Below, one piece after another: positions 1 through 7,025 of a DNA stretch of 27,872 nucleotides. The notes beneath the pieces were generated by a model, which did not search any database, was not told where the DNA came from, and saw only the letters and a list, made by a program, of their open reading frames with translations. Numbering within the stretch: position 1 is the first letter of the stretch; each line of letters opens with the position of its first letter. The translations under genes were made by a program, and so were the position numbers. The stretch is from assembly GCF_036906915.1 (NCBI RefSeq), contig NZ_JBAKHX010000094.1:1-27872 (forward strand), read 5' to 3'. Source of the DNA: Phytohabitans sp036906915 (lineage in GTDB: Bacteria; Actinomycetota; Actinomycetes; Mycobacteriales; Micromonosporaceae).

Positions 1-38
1 GCGTTTGCCCAGCTCAACCCCTAAACTCCAGCACACGT

Positions 39-323
39 GTGACTACGAACTGCGGAACCCGGGTCGCGGTGGCTTCGCTGATCGGCGCGATCGTGTTGAC
101 TGTGCGGGTGTGGCGCACCCGCAAGCTGCTAGGGGAACTGGGCGTCGGCGGCAGGGTCGCGTTCTACGGCGCGCTTGCGTACACCGTCCTGCCCGTCGAT
201 GTGCTGCCCGATCCGATCTACCTGGACGACATGGGCGTCCTGGCCGGGGCACTTCTGTATTTGACGCACCTGGTACGCCGGCAGCGGCCGGCACGGCCAG
301 TCCCGCCCGGCCGGGAGCGCTGA
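39..323 (+). CDS. DUF1232 (YkvA-like) small membrane protein
   Basis: A 94-residue protein. An N-terminal hydrophobic stretch (about residues 9-24) is followed by a basic segment (VWRTRK). The DUF1232 core lies at about residues 42-80, with the family signature seen as YTVLPVDVLPD followed by YLDDMG and a second hydrophobic helix. DUF1232 proteins are small membrane-associated proteins of unknown biochemical role. The start is GTG at 39; it has no Shine-Dalgarno sequence. A TAAACT hexamer (22-27) of the TANNNT type lies just upstream, so a leaderless or near-leaderless message is plausible. The C-terminus is Pro/Arg-rich. The family call is fairly safe; the function is unknown. The gene is close to the window edge, so its left neighbour cannot be judged. 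Confidence 0.8.
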   Translation: MTTNCGTRVAVASLIGAIVLTVRVWRTRKLLGELGVGGRVAFYGALAYTVLPVDVLPDPIYLDDMGVLAGALLYLTHLVRRQRPARPVPPGRER

Positions 324-577
324 GGGGCGAGGAATGTTCTAGGCTTGTGGGCAGCGGGTCCGGGCTGTGACTGATCCGAAGAGCTGGCCGTCGGGATTGG
401 GCTGGCCGCGCTGGATTGCAGAGTCGCTCCCAGGTGTCCTCCCGGGCCCGCCCCTCCGGCTGGGGCGCGTTGGGCGTCGAGGATTATCTGGCGGTAGACC
501 ACGTCCGGCTGAGGGCCTCCATTGTGGTCTTGCCCTCGGCGGCGCGGCGGCGGTAGTAGGCGCGGCCGGATGTGAGA

Positions 578-1108
578 TCAGACGCAGTTGCCGCAGATCG
601 TCCCCGGATCCGGGTTTCTCGAAGTAACCGTGATCGGTATCCGGACCAGCCGGTCGTTGACACCGATGGGGGTGACGGTCAGCCCGTCCGGTGACCGGTC
701 GACGGCGTAACAGGCGAGCCGACCCGTGGGGTTGAACGTCAAACAGATCCCGCGAAGGCCGGTGACGGCCGCGGGAGCCAGCCGACCGGAGAAGGTCGTC
801 GGGGTCGTCGCCCCTTGGTAGCTGAGCGGGACGACCCAGGCAGCGGAGAGGACCCGGTAGTAGCCGATCGCGAACGTGGCGGCGGAGTCCTCCGTGCCGG
901 CACAGGGCTGGATCCAACCCGACACCCAGATGTCGGATCCGATGACGGAGGCGGCCATCTCGCCAGTCGCGCACGGCAACGCCGGCCAGATGATCGGCTG
1001 TTCGGTCGCGGTCTTGGTTTCTGCCGCCGCCGCGGCGGCGACGCCGGCCGGCAGCAGCGGGGTTGCGATAAGGAAGCACGCGAGCAGGCCGCGGATCAGG
1101 GACCTCAT
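578..1108 (-). CDS. Secreted six-cysteine protein, C-terminal CGNCV
   Basis: A 176-residue protein with a Sec-type signal peptide (RSLIRG followed by a hydrophobic core and an Ala-rich cleavage region, about residues 1-29). The mature part has cysteines in PC, a second PC, GIC and LAC contexts and ends in CGNCV. It is a divergent paralogue of the proteins at 14758-15300 and 15320-15850: all three share the T-T/S-F-S segment, the spacing of the two central cysteines (IC..RLAC here, LC..RIAC there) and a C-terminal CGxC plus one residue. The ATG overlaps the stop of the upstream LuxR-type gene by ATGA, so translation is probably coupled. I recognise no named family. An extracellular role with three disulfides is inferred from the signal peptide and the six cysteines. 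Confidence 0.85.
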   Translation of the reverse strand: MRSLIRGLLACFLIATPLLPAGVAAAAAAETKTATEQPIIWPALPCATGEMAASVIGSDIWVSGWIQPCAGTEDSAATFAIGYYRVLSAAWVVPLSYQGATTPTTFSGRLAPAAVTGLRGICLTFNPTGRLACYAVDRSPDGLTVTPIGVNDRLVRIPITVTSRNPDPGTICGNCV

Positions 1109-2220
1109 GAATCCACTCCACGCGATCGAGTCGGTCCGGGCGCCAGCGCCGGACCGGTTGACGGGGATAGCCCAACCGACGGCGGTCGGCCGGACGGCGA
1201 TGCCGGGCCCGGTGGCGGTTGCTGGCCGGCGCCTAGCGCGAGCCCGAGCTGAAACCGGTTCTCCACGCCGGCGCGCTCCATCAACGACCGCAGGACGTTG
1301 CTCACCGTACGAGGACTGATCCGCAACTCCCGGGCGGCCGTCACATCGGTGTGCCCCTGGGCGAGCAACGCGATCAGGGCCTGTTCCCGGTCGTCGAGGG
1401 CCAGTGGCGGTGAGCCGGGAGCCGCCGACCGGGCGTCGGCCCAGGTCCGCTCGAAGAGGCCGACCAGGGCGGCGACCAGCGGCGGTTGGCTCAGCTCCAG
1501 GTAGCCGCGCCCGAAGTCGTCCGGCGCAACCGGAAAGAACGCCACCCGGCGGTCGATGACGATGAGCTTCATCGGCACCTGCCGGGCTTGCCGGTAGTCG
1601 GGGCGGGCCTCGTCCGGCCGGCGCCCGTACGCGAGCAACGGATCGTCCCCGTCGCTGGAGTGTCGGCCGAGAACCCGCATCCGTACCCCTCGATCAAGCA
1701 GGCTTCGGTCCACCGAGATTCCGGACTGGGCCGACTGCGCGTCGAACACCACCTCGGTGTTGATGGCCAGGTGCTCGTGTTGGGTGACCCGGGCCAGCTC
1801 GGCTAGCCGGCGCCGGGTGGCCGCCCGGGTCGGCAGATGCGCGATGCCGTCGCCGAATCGCCCGGCGGCGAGGATCTCCCCGGCGATGTCCGGTGGCCGG
1901 GCGGTGCCGGTCGTGCCAGCCCTCGGCCCGAACGGCCGGCGGATCGACCGCAGCAGGCTGGCCGGGGGTCGGGCGTACCAGATGTGGTCGGTGTGGCCGG
2001 GCTCGACCTTGACCATCGCCGCGGGGATCGTCGCCAACTCCTGCAACGCCGACCAGATCCGCCGCGCCGGCATGCCGAGGCTGCGCCCGAGCTCATCGGC
2101 CGAGCAGGCGCCGAGCATCACCAGAGCTCGGTAGACCAGATCCGAGTCGGGGGAGTATCCCCATCGGACGATGGACGGGATCGCGTCGTGTACCACGACC
2201 TGATCCGGGGATTCCCACAT
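1105..2220 (-). CDS. Two-HTH LuxR-type transcriptional regulator (module 1)
   Basis: A 371-residue regulator. An N-terminal winged-helix/TrmB-like segment (about residues 20-60, LVYRALVMLG...ALQEL) is followed by a central domain resembling the PLD-like domain of TrmB-type regulators (RGVRMRVLGR ... MKLIVIDRRVAFFPV). A C-terminal LuxR/GerE HTH follows (DREQALIALLAQGHTD ... RTVSNVLRSLMERAG), then a Pro/Ser-rich tail of about 40 residues. It is paralogous to 13718-14761; both contain VENRFQLGLALGA after the HTH and open with PS(I/L)VRWG near the N-terminus. The open frame runs far upstream, but ATG at 2220 aligns with the paralogue and has a GGGGAGG ribosome site six bases away. It overlaps the secreted-protein gene by ATGA and is divergent from the 2464-4061 operon. 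The ligand is unknown. Confidence 0.88.
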   Translation of the reverse strand: MWESPDQVVVHDAIPSIVRWGYSPDSDLVYRALVMLGACSADELGRSLGMPARRIWSALQELATIPAAMVKVEPGHTDHIWYARPPASLLRSIRRPFGPRAGTTGTARPPDIAGEILAAGRFGDGIAHLPTRAATRRRLAELARVTQHEHLAINTEVVFDAQSAQSGISVDRSLLDRGVRMRVLGRHSSDGDDPLLAYGRRPDEARPDYRQARQVPMKLIVIDRRVAFFPVAPDDFGRGYLELSQPPLVAALVGLFERTWADARSAAPGSPPLALDDREQALIALLAQGHTDVTAARELRISPRTVSNVLRSLMERAGVENRFQLGLALGAGQQPPPGPASPSGRPPSVGLSPSTGPALAPGPTRSRGVDS

Positions 2221-2343
2221 GCAGCCTCCCCATGTCGGCCCTCGGAGCGGACGATACCGGCCAAGGACGTATCCGTACATCGGCCTTACTGATCTTCGGT
2301 TGATGCCCTGAATCCGGTCGTAGCGTGGCGCGCCGGCGGCCGA

Positions 2344-2357
2344 TGCGTGATCCCGCA
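2344..2357. promoter_or_regulatory. Operator-like near-palindrome TGCGTGATCCCGCA, copy 1
   Basis: This site has the form TGCG-N-GATC-N-CGCA, a dyad with only two mismatched positions. It lies in the 243-bp divergent region between the LuxR-type regulator (start 2220) and the secreted-protein operon (start 2464). The identical 14-mer occurs at 13604-13617, about 100 bp upstream of the paralogous LuxR-type gene. I infer it is a binding site for these regulators. Exact 14-mer repeats can occur by chance in a GC-rich window this size, so position and symmetry carry the argument. Confidence 0.5.
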
Positions 2358-2463
2358 CCACAATCGGGCCAAGTGGACAATCGGCTGCGGTGATGTTGAC
2401 CGGGCCGGGGGCCGATCCGACGCTGCTGATGCCCTCGATCCATCGAACCCTGGAGGCATCACC

Positions 2464-2853
2464 ATGCTGCGAGGACGCACCACGACGCGAGAACGCGTCG
2501 CCCGGACGGTCGGGCTGGCGTCGGCCGTGTCGGTCGCCGCCGTGCTGGCCGCCGCGGTACCCGCCACCGCCGCACCGCCCGCCGCCACCTCGTCCGTACA
2601 GGCAGGACCGAACGTGAGCATGCAATGTGACTCGGGTGCCCGAACCGTCATCTGCTCCGTCTCGTACCTGTCCACGAGCCCGGTGCAGATCCGCTGGACA
2701 CTGCGGGGCACCCCGATCTCGGGCTTCGACAACCTGACCCAGGTCCAGCTTGGCTGCAGCGGCCCGGTCGACATTGGGGTCTGGGTAACCAACGCCGACG
2801 GCACCGGCAGCACCGGGCGGCTTGTCTACTGCAACCCTGGGGAGTGGCCGTGA
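2464..2853 (+). CDS. Small secreted protein with four cysteines
   Basis: A 129-residue protein. ATG 2464 is chosen over an upstream in-frame ATG because GGAGG (2452-2456) sits seven bases before it and a standard export signal then begins at the N-terminus: a basic TTTRERVAR segment, a hydrophobic Ala/Val core and an ATAAPPA cleavage region. The mature part of about 93 residues has four cysteines (MQC, VIC, LGC, VYC), and its alternating pattern suggests a small Ig-like beta-sandwich. No family is recognised. It overlaps the next gene by GTGA, so it is cotranscribed and probably translationally coupled with the secreted nuclease at 2850-4061. It could be a chaperone, inhibitor or carrier for that nuclease, but nothing in its sequence shows this. 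Confidence 0.8.
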   Translation: MLRGRTTTRERVARTVGLASAVSVAAVLAAAVPATAAPPAATSSVQAGPNVSMQCDSGARTVICSVSYLSTSPVQIRWTLRGTPISGFDNLTQVQLGCSGPVDIGVWVTNADGTGSTGRLVYCNPGEWP

Positions 2854-4061
2854 CCGGCCGTCGGGCGCCCCTGGTCGTCCTGGCCGCCGCCGCCCTGATC
2901 GCGACCCTGACGCCGGCCGCCGCGTACGCCGAACCGGCCGTCCGCAGCCAGCCGGGAACCATGGCCGGCGCCGCCGCACCGGCACCGGTGGCGGGTGCGT
3001 CGGGCCAGGGCTGCGCCGCGATCCGCGCGCAGGCGGCCCGCTCACCGGGCACCGGCACCACGGCCTGTATCGAGTTCGGCCGCGCCGGCGCCGCCAAGCC
3101 CGCCGCCGCCGTCGCCAACGAGTGCGGTGCCAACCGGTGGCAGGTCCGCCGCAAGTTCGGCTGCGCCACCCTGACCGGCAACTACTACCTGGTCGACCGC
3201 GCGACCGGGACGTCGGTCGGCTGGATCGGATTCTCCGTCACCAGCAGCATCCTCATCTCCGACGGCCGGTGGACGCACGACTTCGCGATCACCGCGACGT
3301 CTGCCACTGGCTTCATCGGCGAGCCGGGCATGGCGGCCGCACCGGAGTGCACCCACAACTGCCGCCTGGTCTCCTGGATCTACAACGGTGGCGGCGTCCG
3401 GTTCCTGCCGGGGGTGACCGTGCGCGGCTCGGCGACGGTCGACGCCAACCACGGTGGTTTGGGGACGGTCTGGCGTGCCGGTTCGCGCTGGACCTGGGTG
3501 GCGACCAACCCGGTCGCCAACCCATCGCGGAGCAACCAACTCGACGACGCGCCGCCGACCCACCGCTGCGACGACGCGCTCAACGGGTACCGGTGGGGCT
3601 GCGTGTACGACACCTACCAGCCGGTCCACGAGATCGGCAGCCTGCGGTACCCCACCTACGCGCGGCACATCGGGCTGGCGCACAGTCACGGGATGCCCCG
3701 GGTGCTCACCCGGACCACGAACGAGGCGCTCCGCGATGCGAACAGAAGAATCGCCTGCCCGTCCTCGTACCCGAGGCCGGCGGGCATGTCGTGCGACGAG
3801 TACCCCTATGCCTCCACCTACGAGGGTGCAGCGAACCAGCCGTATGGCCGGACCTTCCGGATCTTGGGCGGCATCAACGGCGGCGGCAACGGATTCCTCT
3901 GTTACGTGCCGTTGCAGGTCCGTCAACCGGGCGAGTCGGCCGGCTACAGCGCCTGCATGATCAATGAGGGGGACAACTCAGGCGGCGGCTCGGACCTTGG
4001 CATCTTCTACCTCGACGACCGGGTGATCGAGGGGGATCGGTTCGAGGTCCGAGTCGTCTGA
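2850..4061 (+). CDS. Secreted NucA/NucB-type deoxyribonuclease
   Basis: A 403-residue exported protein. The start is GTG 2850 in a GTGA overlap, with GGGGAG five bases upstream; an in-frame GTG at 2844 is too close to that site. A signal peptide covers about residues 1-27, followed by an Ala/Pro-rich linker. A middle domain of about 200 residues is Trp/Cys-rich and of unknown fold. The C-terminal 100 residues match the DNase NucA/NucB family: CDEYPYAST (Asp316/Glu317), a Gly-rich INGGGNGFLCYV segment, then DLGIFYLDDRVIEGDRFEV close to the end. These nucleases degrade extracellular DNA. Further cysteine pairs (HRCDDAL, RWGCVYD) agree with life outside the cell. Possible roles are nutrient scavenging or attack on competitors. 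Confidence 0.87.
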   Translation: MTGRRAPLVVLAAAALIATLTPAAAYAEPAVRSQPGTMAGAAAPAPVAGASGQGCAAIRAQAARSPGTGTTACIEFGRAGAAKPAAAVANECGANRWQVRRKFGCATLTGNYYLVDRATGTSVGWIGFSVTSSILISDGRWTHDFAITATSATGFIGEPGMAAAPECTHNCRLVSWIYNGGGVRFLPGVTVRGSATVDANHGGLGTVWRAGSRWTWVATNPVANPSRSNQLDDAPPTHRCDDALNGYRWGCVYDTYQPVHEIGSLRYPTYARHIGLAHSHGMPRVLTRTTNEALRDANRRIACPSSYPRPAGMSCDEYPYASTYEGAANQPYGRTFRILGGINGGGNGFLCYVPLQVRQPGESAGYSACMINEGDNSGGGSDLGIFYLDDRVIEGDRFEVRVV

Positions 4062-4117
4062 CGACGTGCCCGCTTCCCGGCACCTAATCTCTCCTCCAGC
4101 CGGGACCGGGCCCGGCG

Positions 4118-4159
4118 CCGGCCGGGTATTCGCGACGCGAGTGGCGGATACCCGGCCGG
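4118..4159 (+). terminator. Hairpin with 12-bp perfect arms after the DNase gene
   Basis: The arms CCGGCCGGGTAT (4118-4129) and ATACCCGGCCGG (4148-4159) are perfectly complementary around an 18-base loop, about 60 bases after the nuclease stop. There is no T-tract, which is common for actinomycete terminators. It probably separates the nuclease operon from the trp operon. Confidence 0.55.
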
Positions 4160-4248
4160 TCTCGGCGGGCGATGCGCTCAGCATGAGAGGAGGCGTTCAT
4201 CGAACTTGCGTCGAGACGTTCATCGGTGGTTGCGATCCATCGCGAACT

Positions 4249-4278
4249 GTTATAGAACTCTCCCATGAGTTATAGAAC
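4249..4278 (+). promoter_or_regulatory. Twin GTTATAGAAC elements before trpB, candidate GntR operator
   Basis: GTTATAGAAC occurs at 4249-4258 and again at 4269-4278. The starts are exactly 20 bp apart, or two helical turns, so a regulator could bind both on one DNA face. Each copy is itself a near-dyad (GTTAT against GTTCT). The AT-rich stretch is conspicuous in this GC-rich window. HutC-subfamily GntR proteins bind short GT..TA..AC dyads, and such a regulator is the third gene of this operon, so autoregulation is a reasonable inference. The TATAGA within each copy could also act as part of a -10 box. Confidence 0.5.
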
Positions 4279-4318
4279 AGTGGGCGACGAGGTGCTGCCG
4301 CGCGCACGGGCCGGGGTG

Positions 4319-5476
4319 ATGGCTGACCCCGGTCCGCGCGGCCGGTTCGGTGAGCACGGCGGTCGGTATGTGCCGGAGCCGCTGGTCGCGGCGTGCGACG
4401 AGGTGGCGGCGGCGTTCCAGGATGCGTGGGCCGACGCGGGATTCCGCAAGAGCCTCGCGAACCTGCTGGCGCTGCACGTGGGACGGCCGACGCCGCTTAC
4501 CCCGGCCTGGCGACTCTCGGCCGAGCTGGGCGTCGACCTGCTGCTCAAGCGGGAGGACCTGGCGCACACCGGCTCCCACAAGATCAACAACGTGATCGGC
4601 CAGGCGCTGCTGGCGAGCCGCATGGGGCGCACCCGGCTCATCGCCGAGACCGGCGCCGGGTCACACGGCGTGGCTACCGCCACCGCCGCCGCGCTGCTGG
4701 GCCTGAAAGCCACCGTGTTCATGGGGGAGCGGGACATGGAGCGGCAGGCGCCGAACGTGTTCCGGATGCGGGTGCTCGGCGCCGAGGTGGTGCCGGTGCG
4801 CACCGGCAGCCGCACCCTCAAGGACGCCACCAGCCAGGCCATGCGGCACTGGGTCGGCGTGGTCGACGAGGCGTACTACTGCGTCGGCTCGGTGATCGGG
4901 CCGCACCCGTACCCGTACATGGTCCGCGAGCTGCAGCGCGTGATCGGCGACGAGGCGCGCGGCCAGTGCGCCGCCGAGCTGCCCACCGGGGTGCCCGACT
5001 ACGTGGTGGCCTGCGTCGGCGGCGGCTCCAACGCGGCCGGCACGTTCGCAGGGTTCGTCGGCACGCCGGCGCGCCTGGTCGGCGTGGAAGCGGCCGGTGG
5101 GGCAGGGGCGGCGCGTGGGCGCACCGGCGTGCTGCACGGGTTCCGGTCGCTGTTCCTCCAGGACGGCGACGGGCAGGTCACCGAGGCGCACTCGATCGCC
5201 CCCGGCCTCGACTACCCGGGCGTCGGCCCCGAGCACGCCCACCTGCGCGACCTCGGCCGCGCCCGGTACGTCACCGTCGAGGACGGTGAGGTCGTCGAGG
5301 CGGCCGTGCGGCTGGCGCGTACCGAGGGAATCGTCCCTGCCCTGGAGTCGGCGCACGCGGTCGCGTGGGTGATCCGCGCGGCCGCCAGCGGTGAACTGCC
5401 GCCCGGCGCAACCGTGCTGCTCACCCTCTCCGGCCGCGGCGACAAGGACATCTCGACCCTGATGGAGCTGTTGTGA
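4319..5476 (+). CDS. trpB: Tryptophan synthase beta subunit
   Basis: TrpB catalyses the PLP-dependent condensation of indole with L-serine to L-tryptophan, in complex with TrpA. Family landmarks are all present: FGEHGGRYVPEPLV, the PLP lysine in HTGSHKINN (Lys88), the catalytic Glu110 in ETGAG, the phosphate loop GGGSN, LDYPGVGPEH, EGIVPALES and the pyridine-contacting LSGRGDKD. ATG 4319 puts the lysine at 88, close to Lys87 of the Salmonella enzyme. A longer start at ATG 4265 is open but has no ribosome site and would place the second GTTATAGAAC copy inside the gene. One departure: the usual ETGAGQHG loop reads ETGAGSHG, with Ser115 at the position of Gln114 in Salmonella. It overlaps trpA by GTGA. 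Confidence 0.93.
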   Translation: MADPGPRGRFGEHGGRYVPEPLVAACDEVAAAFQDAWADAGFRKSLANLLALHVGRPTPLTPAWRLSAELGVDLLLKREDLAHTGSHKINNVIGQALLASRMGRTRLIAETGAGSHGVATATAAALLGLKATVFMGERDMERQAPNVFRMRVLGAEVVPVRTGSRTLKDATSQAMRHWVGVVDEAYYCVGSVIGPHPYPYMVRELQRVIGDEARGQCAAELPTGVPDYVVACVGGGSNAAGTFAGFVGTPARLVGVEAAGGAGAARGRTGVLHGFRSLFLQDGDGQVTEAHSIAPGLDYPGVGPEHAHLRDLGRARYVTVEDGEVVEAAVRLARTEGIVPALESAHAVAWVIRAAASGELPPGATVLLTLSGRGDKDISTLMELL

Positions 5477-6243
5477 GTGGGATAGAGGCTCGGTTCCGGG
5501 CGGCGGGGCGCAAGCTTCTGATGCCGTACATCATGGGCGGGGTCACCGACGGCTGGGTCGAGTACCTGCGGGCGTTCGCCGAAGCCGGCGCGGACGCCAT
5601 CGAGGTGGGCCTGCCGTTCTCCGACCCGACGCTGGACGGCCCGACGATCCAGGACGCCAACGACGCGGCCCTGGCCCGTGGCACGACCGTGCGCAGGGTG
5701 TTGGCAGACGTCACGGGGCTCGACCTCGGTGTGCCGCTCGTTGCGAGCACCTACTACAACCTCGTCGCCCACGACGGGCCGGAGCGGTTCTGCGCCGCGC
5801 TGCGGGACGCCGGCTTCGCCGGCCTGATCGTGCCCGACCTGCCGCTGGACGAGGCCGGCGAGCTGATCGCCGCGGCCGAGGCGGCCGGCATCGAGCTGGC
5901 CCTGCTCGCCTCGGTGGTCACCCCGGCACCGCGGCTCGCCCAGATCGCCGAGCGCAGCCGCGGCTTCGTGTACGCGGTCTCGCTGATGGGCACGACCGGC
6001 GAGCGTCACGAGGTGGACGCCTCGGCGGCGGCGCTGGTCGAGCGGCTGAAAGCGGGCACCGACCGTCCGGTACTGCACGGGTTCGGCATCACCACACCCG
6101 AGCACGCCGCGCGGGCCAGCCAAGCGGCCGACGGCGTGATCGTCGGGGCGGCGGTCGTGCGGCGCGTCCTCGACGGCGCGGGACCGAAGGAGGTGGGCGG
6201 CTTCCTGGCTAAAATGCGGCGAGCCATCGACCAGGGAGGGTGA
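5473..6243 (+). CDS. trpA: Tryptophan synthase alpha subunit
   Basis: This 256-residue TIM-barrel protein cleaves indole-3-glycerol phosphate to indole and glyceraldehyde-3-phosphate. The catalytic acids are present: Glu44 in IEVGLPFSDP and Asp55 in LDGPTIQ. The phosphate-binding region GFGITTPEHA and the final VIVGAAVV strand are also intact. The N-terminal strand reads MPYIMGGVTDGW instead of the more usual PYITAGDP type, which marks it as the divergent TrpA form also seen in some actinobacteria. The GTG start lies in a GTGA overlap with trpB, so the pair is made stoichiometrically. No trpC, trpE or trpD lies beside it, so this may be a secondary or detached trp pair. Confidence 0.93.
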   Translation: MSGIEARFRAAGRKLLMPYIMGGVTDGWVEYLRAFAEAGADAIEVGLPFSDPTLDGPTIQDANDAALARGTTVRRVLADVTGLDLGVPLVASTYYNLVAHDGPERFCAALRDAGFAGLIVPDLPLDEAGELIAAAEAAGIELALLASVVTPAPRLAQIAERSRGFVYAVSLMGTTGERHEVDASAAALVERLKAGTDRPVLHGFGITTPEHAARASQAADGVIVGAAVVRRVLDGAGPKEVGGFLAKMRRAIDQGG

Positions 6244-7005
6244 GTGACCCGCGAAGGGCCCGCCGAGGCGAGGTACCGGGCCATCGCCGCCGACCTCGCC
6301 GCGAAGATCCGGGCGGGGGAGTACGCCCCCGGTGAGGCGCTGCCCGCGCAGCGCGAGCTGAGCGCCGCCTACGGGGTCACGCTGATGACGCTGCGGCAGG
6401 CCCTGCGGCAGCTCAGCGACGACCGGCTCATCGTCCAGCAGCCTGGCAAGGGCACCTTCGTGTCCCCGCCACACCTGGCGTACCGGCTCGGCTCGCTGCG
6501 CAGCCTCGCCGACGACCTGCGCGAACAGGGGCACGAGGTGCGCACCACGGTGCTCGGCCGGTCGGTGCGCGGGCTTCCGGCGCGGGTCGCGGCCCAACTG
6601 CGGGTCCGGCCTTCAGACACGGCGCTGCGGCTGGAAAGGCTTCGCGTGTTCGCCGGCCGGCCCGCCGTGCATCAGGTGTCCTGGGTACCCCAGCCGCACG
6701 CCGACGCGATCCGCGAGCGCGACTTCGGGACGGTGTCGCTGTACGGGGCGCTCGCCGACGCGGGCGTCGCGGTGGCGCGGGCGGCCGAGACCGTCAGGCC
6801 GGAGGCACTGGAGGCGGTGGCCGCGCGGCACCTGGGCGAGCCGGCGGGCACTCCGGTGTTCGTCAGCGACCGGATCACGTACGCGCTGGACGGTGGCGCG
6901 GTGGTCGCCGACCGCGCCACGATTCTGGGCAGCATGCTGGAGATCCGCACCGACCGGCAGGCCACCGGGCTGTCCATTGCCTGGTCAGGCCTTGCGCCCC
7001 GCTGA
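6244..7005 (+). CDS. GntR/HutC-family regulator with UTRA domain
   Basis: A 253-residue regulator. The N-terminal GntR winged helix (about residues 8-72) contains YRAIAADLAAKIRAGEYAPGEALPAQRELSA-type spacing, a recognition-helix region at LMTLRQALRQL and a wing ending GKGTFV. The C-terminal UTRA ligand-binding domain (about 90-245) follows. The GTG start comes directly after the trpA stop, with GGGAGG (6234-6239) as ribosome site, so it is the last gene of the trpBA operon. By position it probably controls that operon, perhaps through the twin GTTATAGAAC elements at 4249-4278. The effector is unknown; a tryptophan-pathway or indole compound is a guess from context only. A GntR/UTRA gene fused to a trpBA operon is not an arrangement I know as standard. 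Confidence 0.88.
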   Translation: MTREGPAEARYRAIAADLAAKIRAGEYAPGEALPAQRELSAAYGVTLMTLRQALRQLSDDRLIVQQPGKGTFVSPPHLAYRLGSLRSLADDLREQGHEVRTTVLGRSVRGLPARVAAQLRVRPSDTALRLERLRVFAGRPAVHQVSWVPQPHADAIRERDFGTVSLYGALADAGVAVARAAETVRPEALEAVAARHLGEPAGTPVFVSDRITYALDGGAVVADRATILGSMLEIRTDRQATGLSIAWSGLAPR

Positions 7006-7025
7006 TCTTGCGTATGCTCGAAGTG
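6992..7025 (+). promoter_or_regulatory. Candidate promoter giving a leaderless terC-like message
   Basis: TATGCT (7013-7018) fits the actinobacterial TANNNT -10 pattern. A start point seven bases later would coincide with the GTG start codon at 7025. TTGCGC (6992-6997) is a possible -35, with a short 15-base spacer. No ribosome site precedes the GTG, which fits leaderless translation. Confidence 0.45.

Noticed and set aside
1..10. GCGTTTGCCC at the window start matches part of the hairpin arm at 24466-24475.
   Set aside because: A 10-base match is expected by chance and the flanks do not continue the repeat.
324..577. A possible 86-residue plus-strand ORF (367-627) and a TAGGCT -10-like box (340-345).
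   Set aside because: The ORF runs antisense into the end of the secreted-protein gene, has no ribosome site and no recognisable protein character. I see nothing else in this gap.
1105..3045. Open frame of 646 residues on the minus strand extending the LuxR-type regulator upstream.
   Set aside because: The part beyond 2220 is antisense to the secreted-protein operon, and ATG 2220 has a strong ribosome site and aligns with the paralogue.
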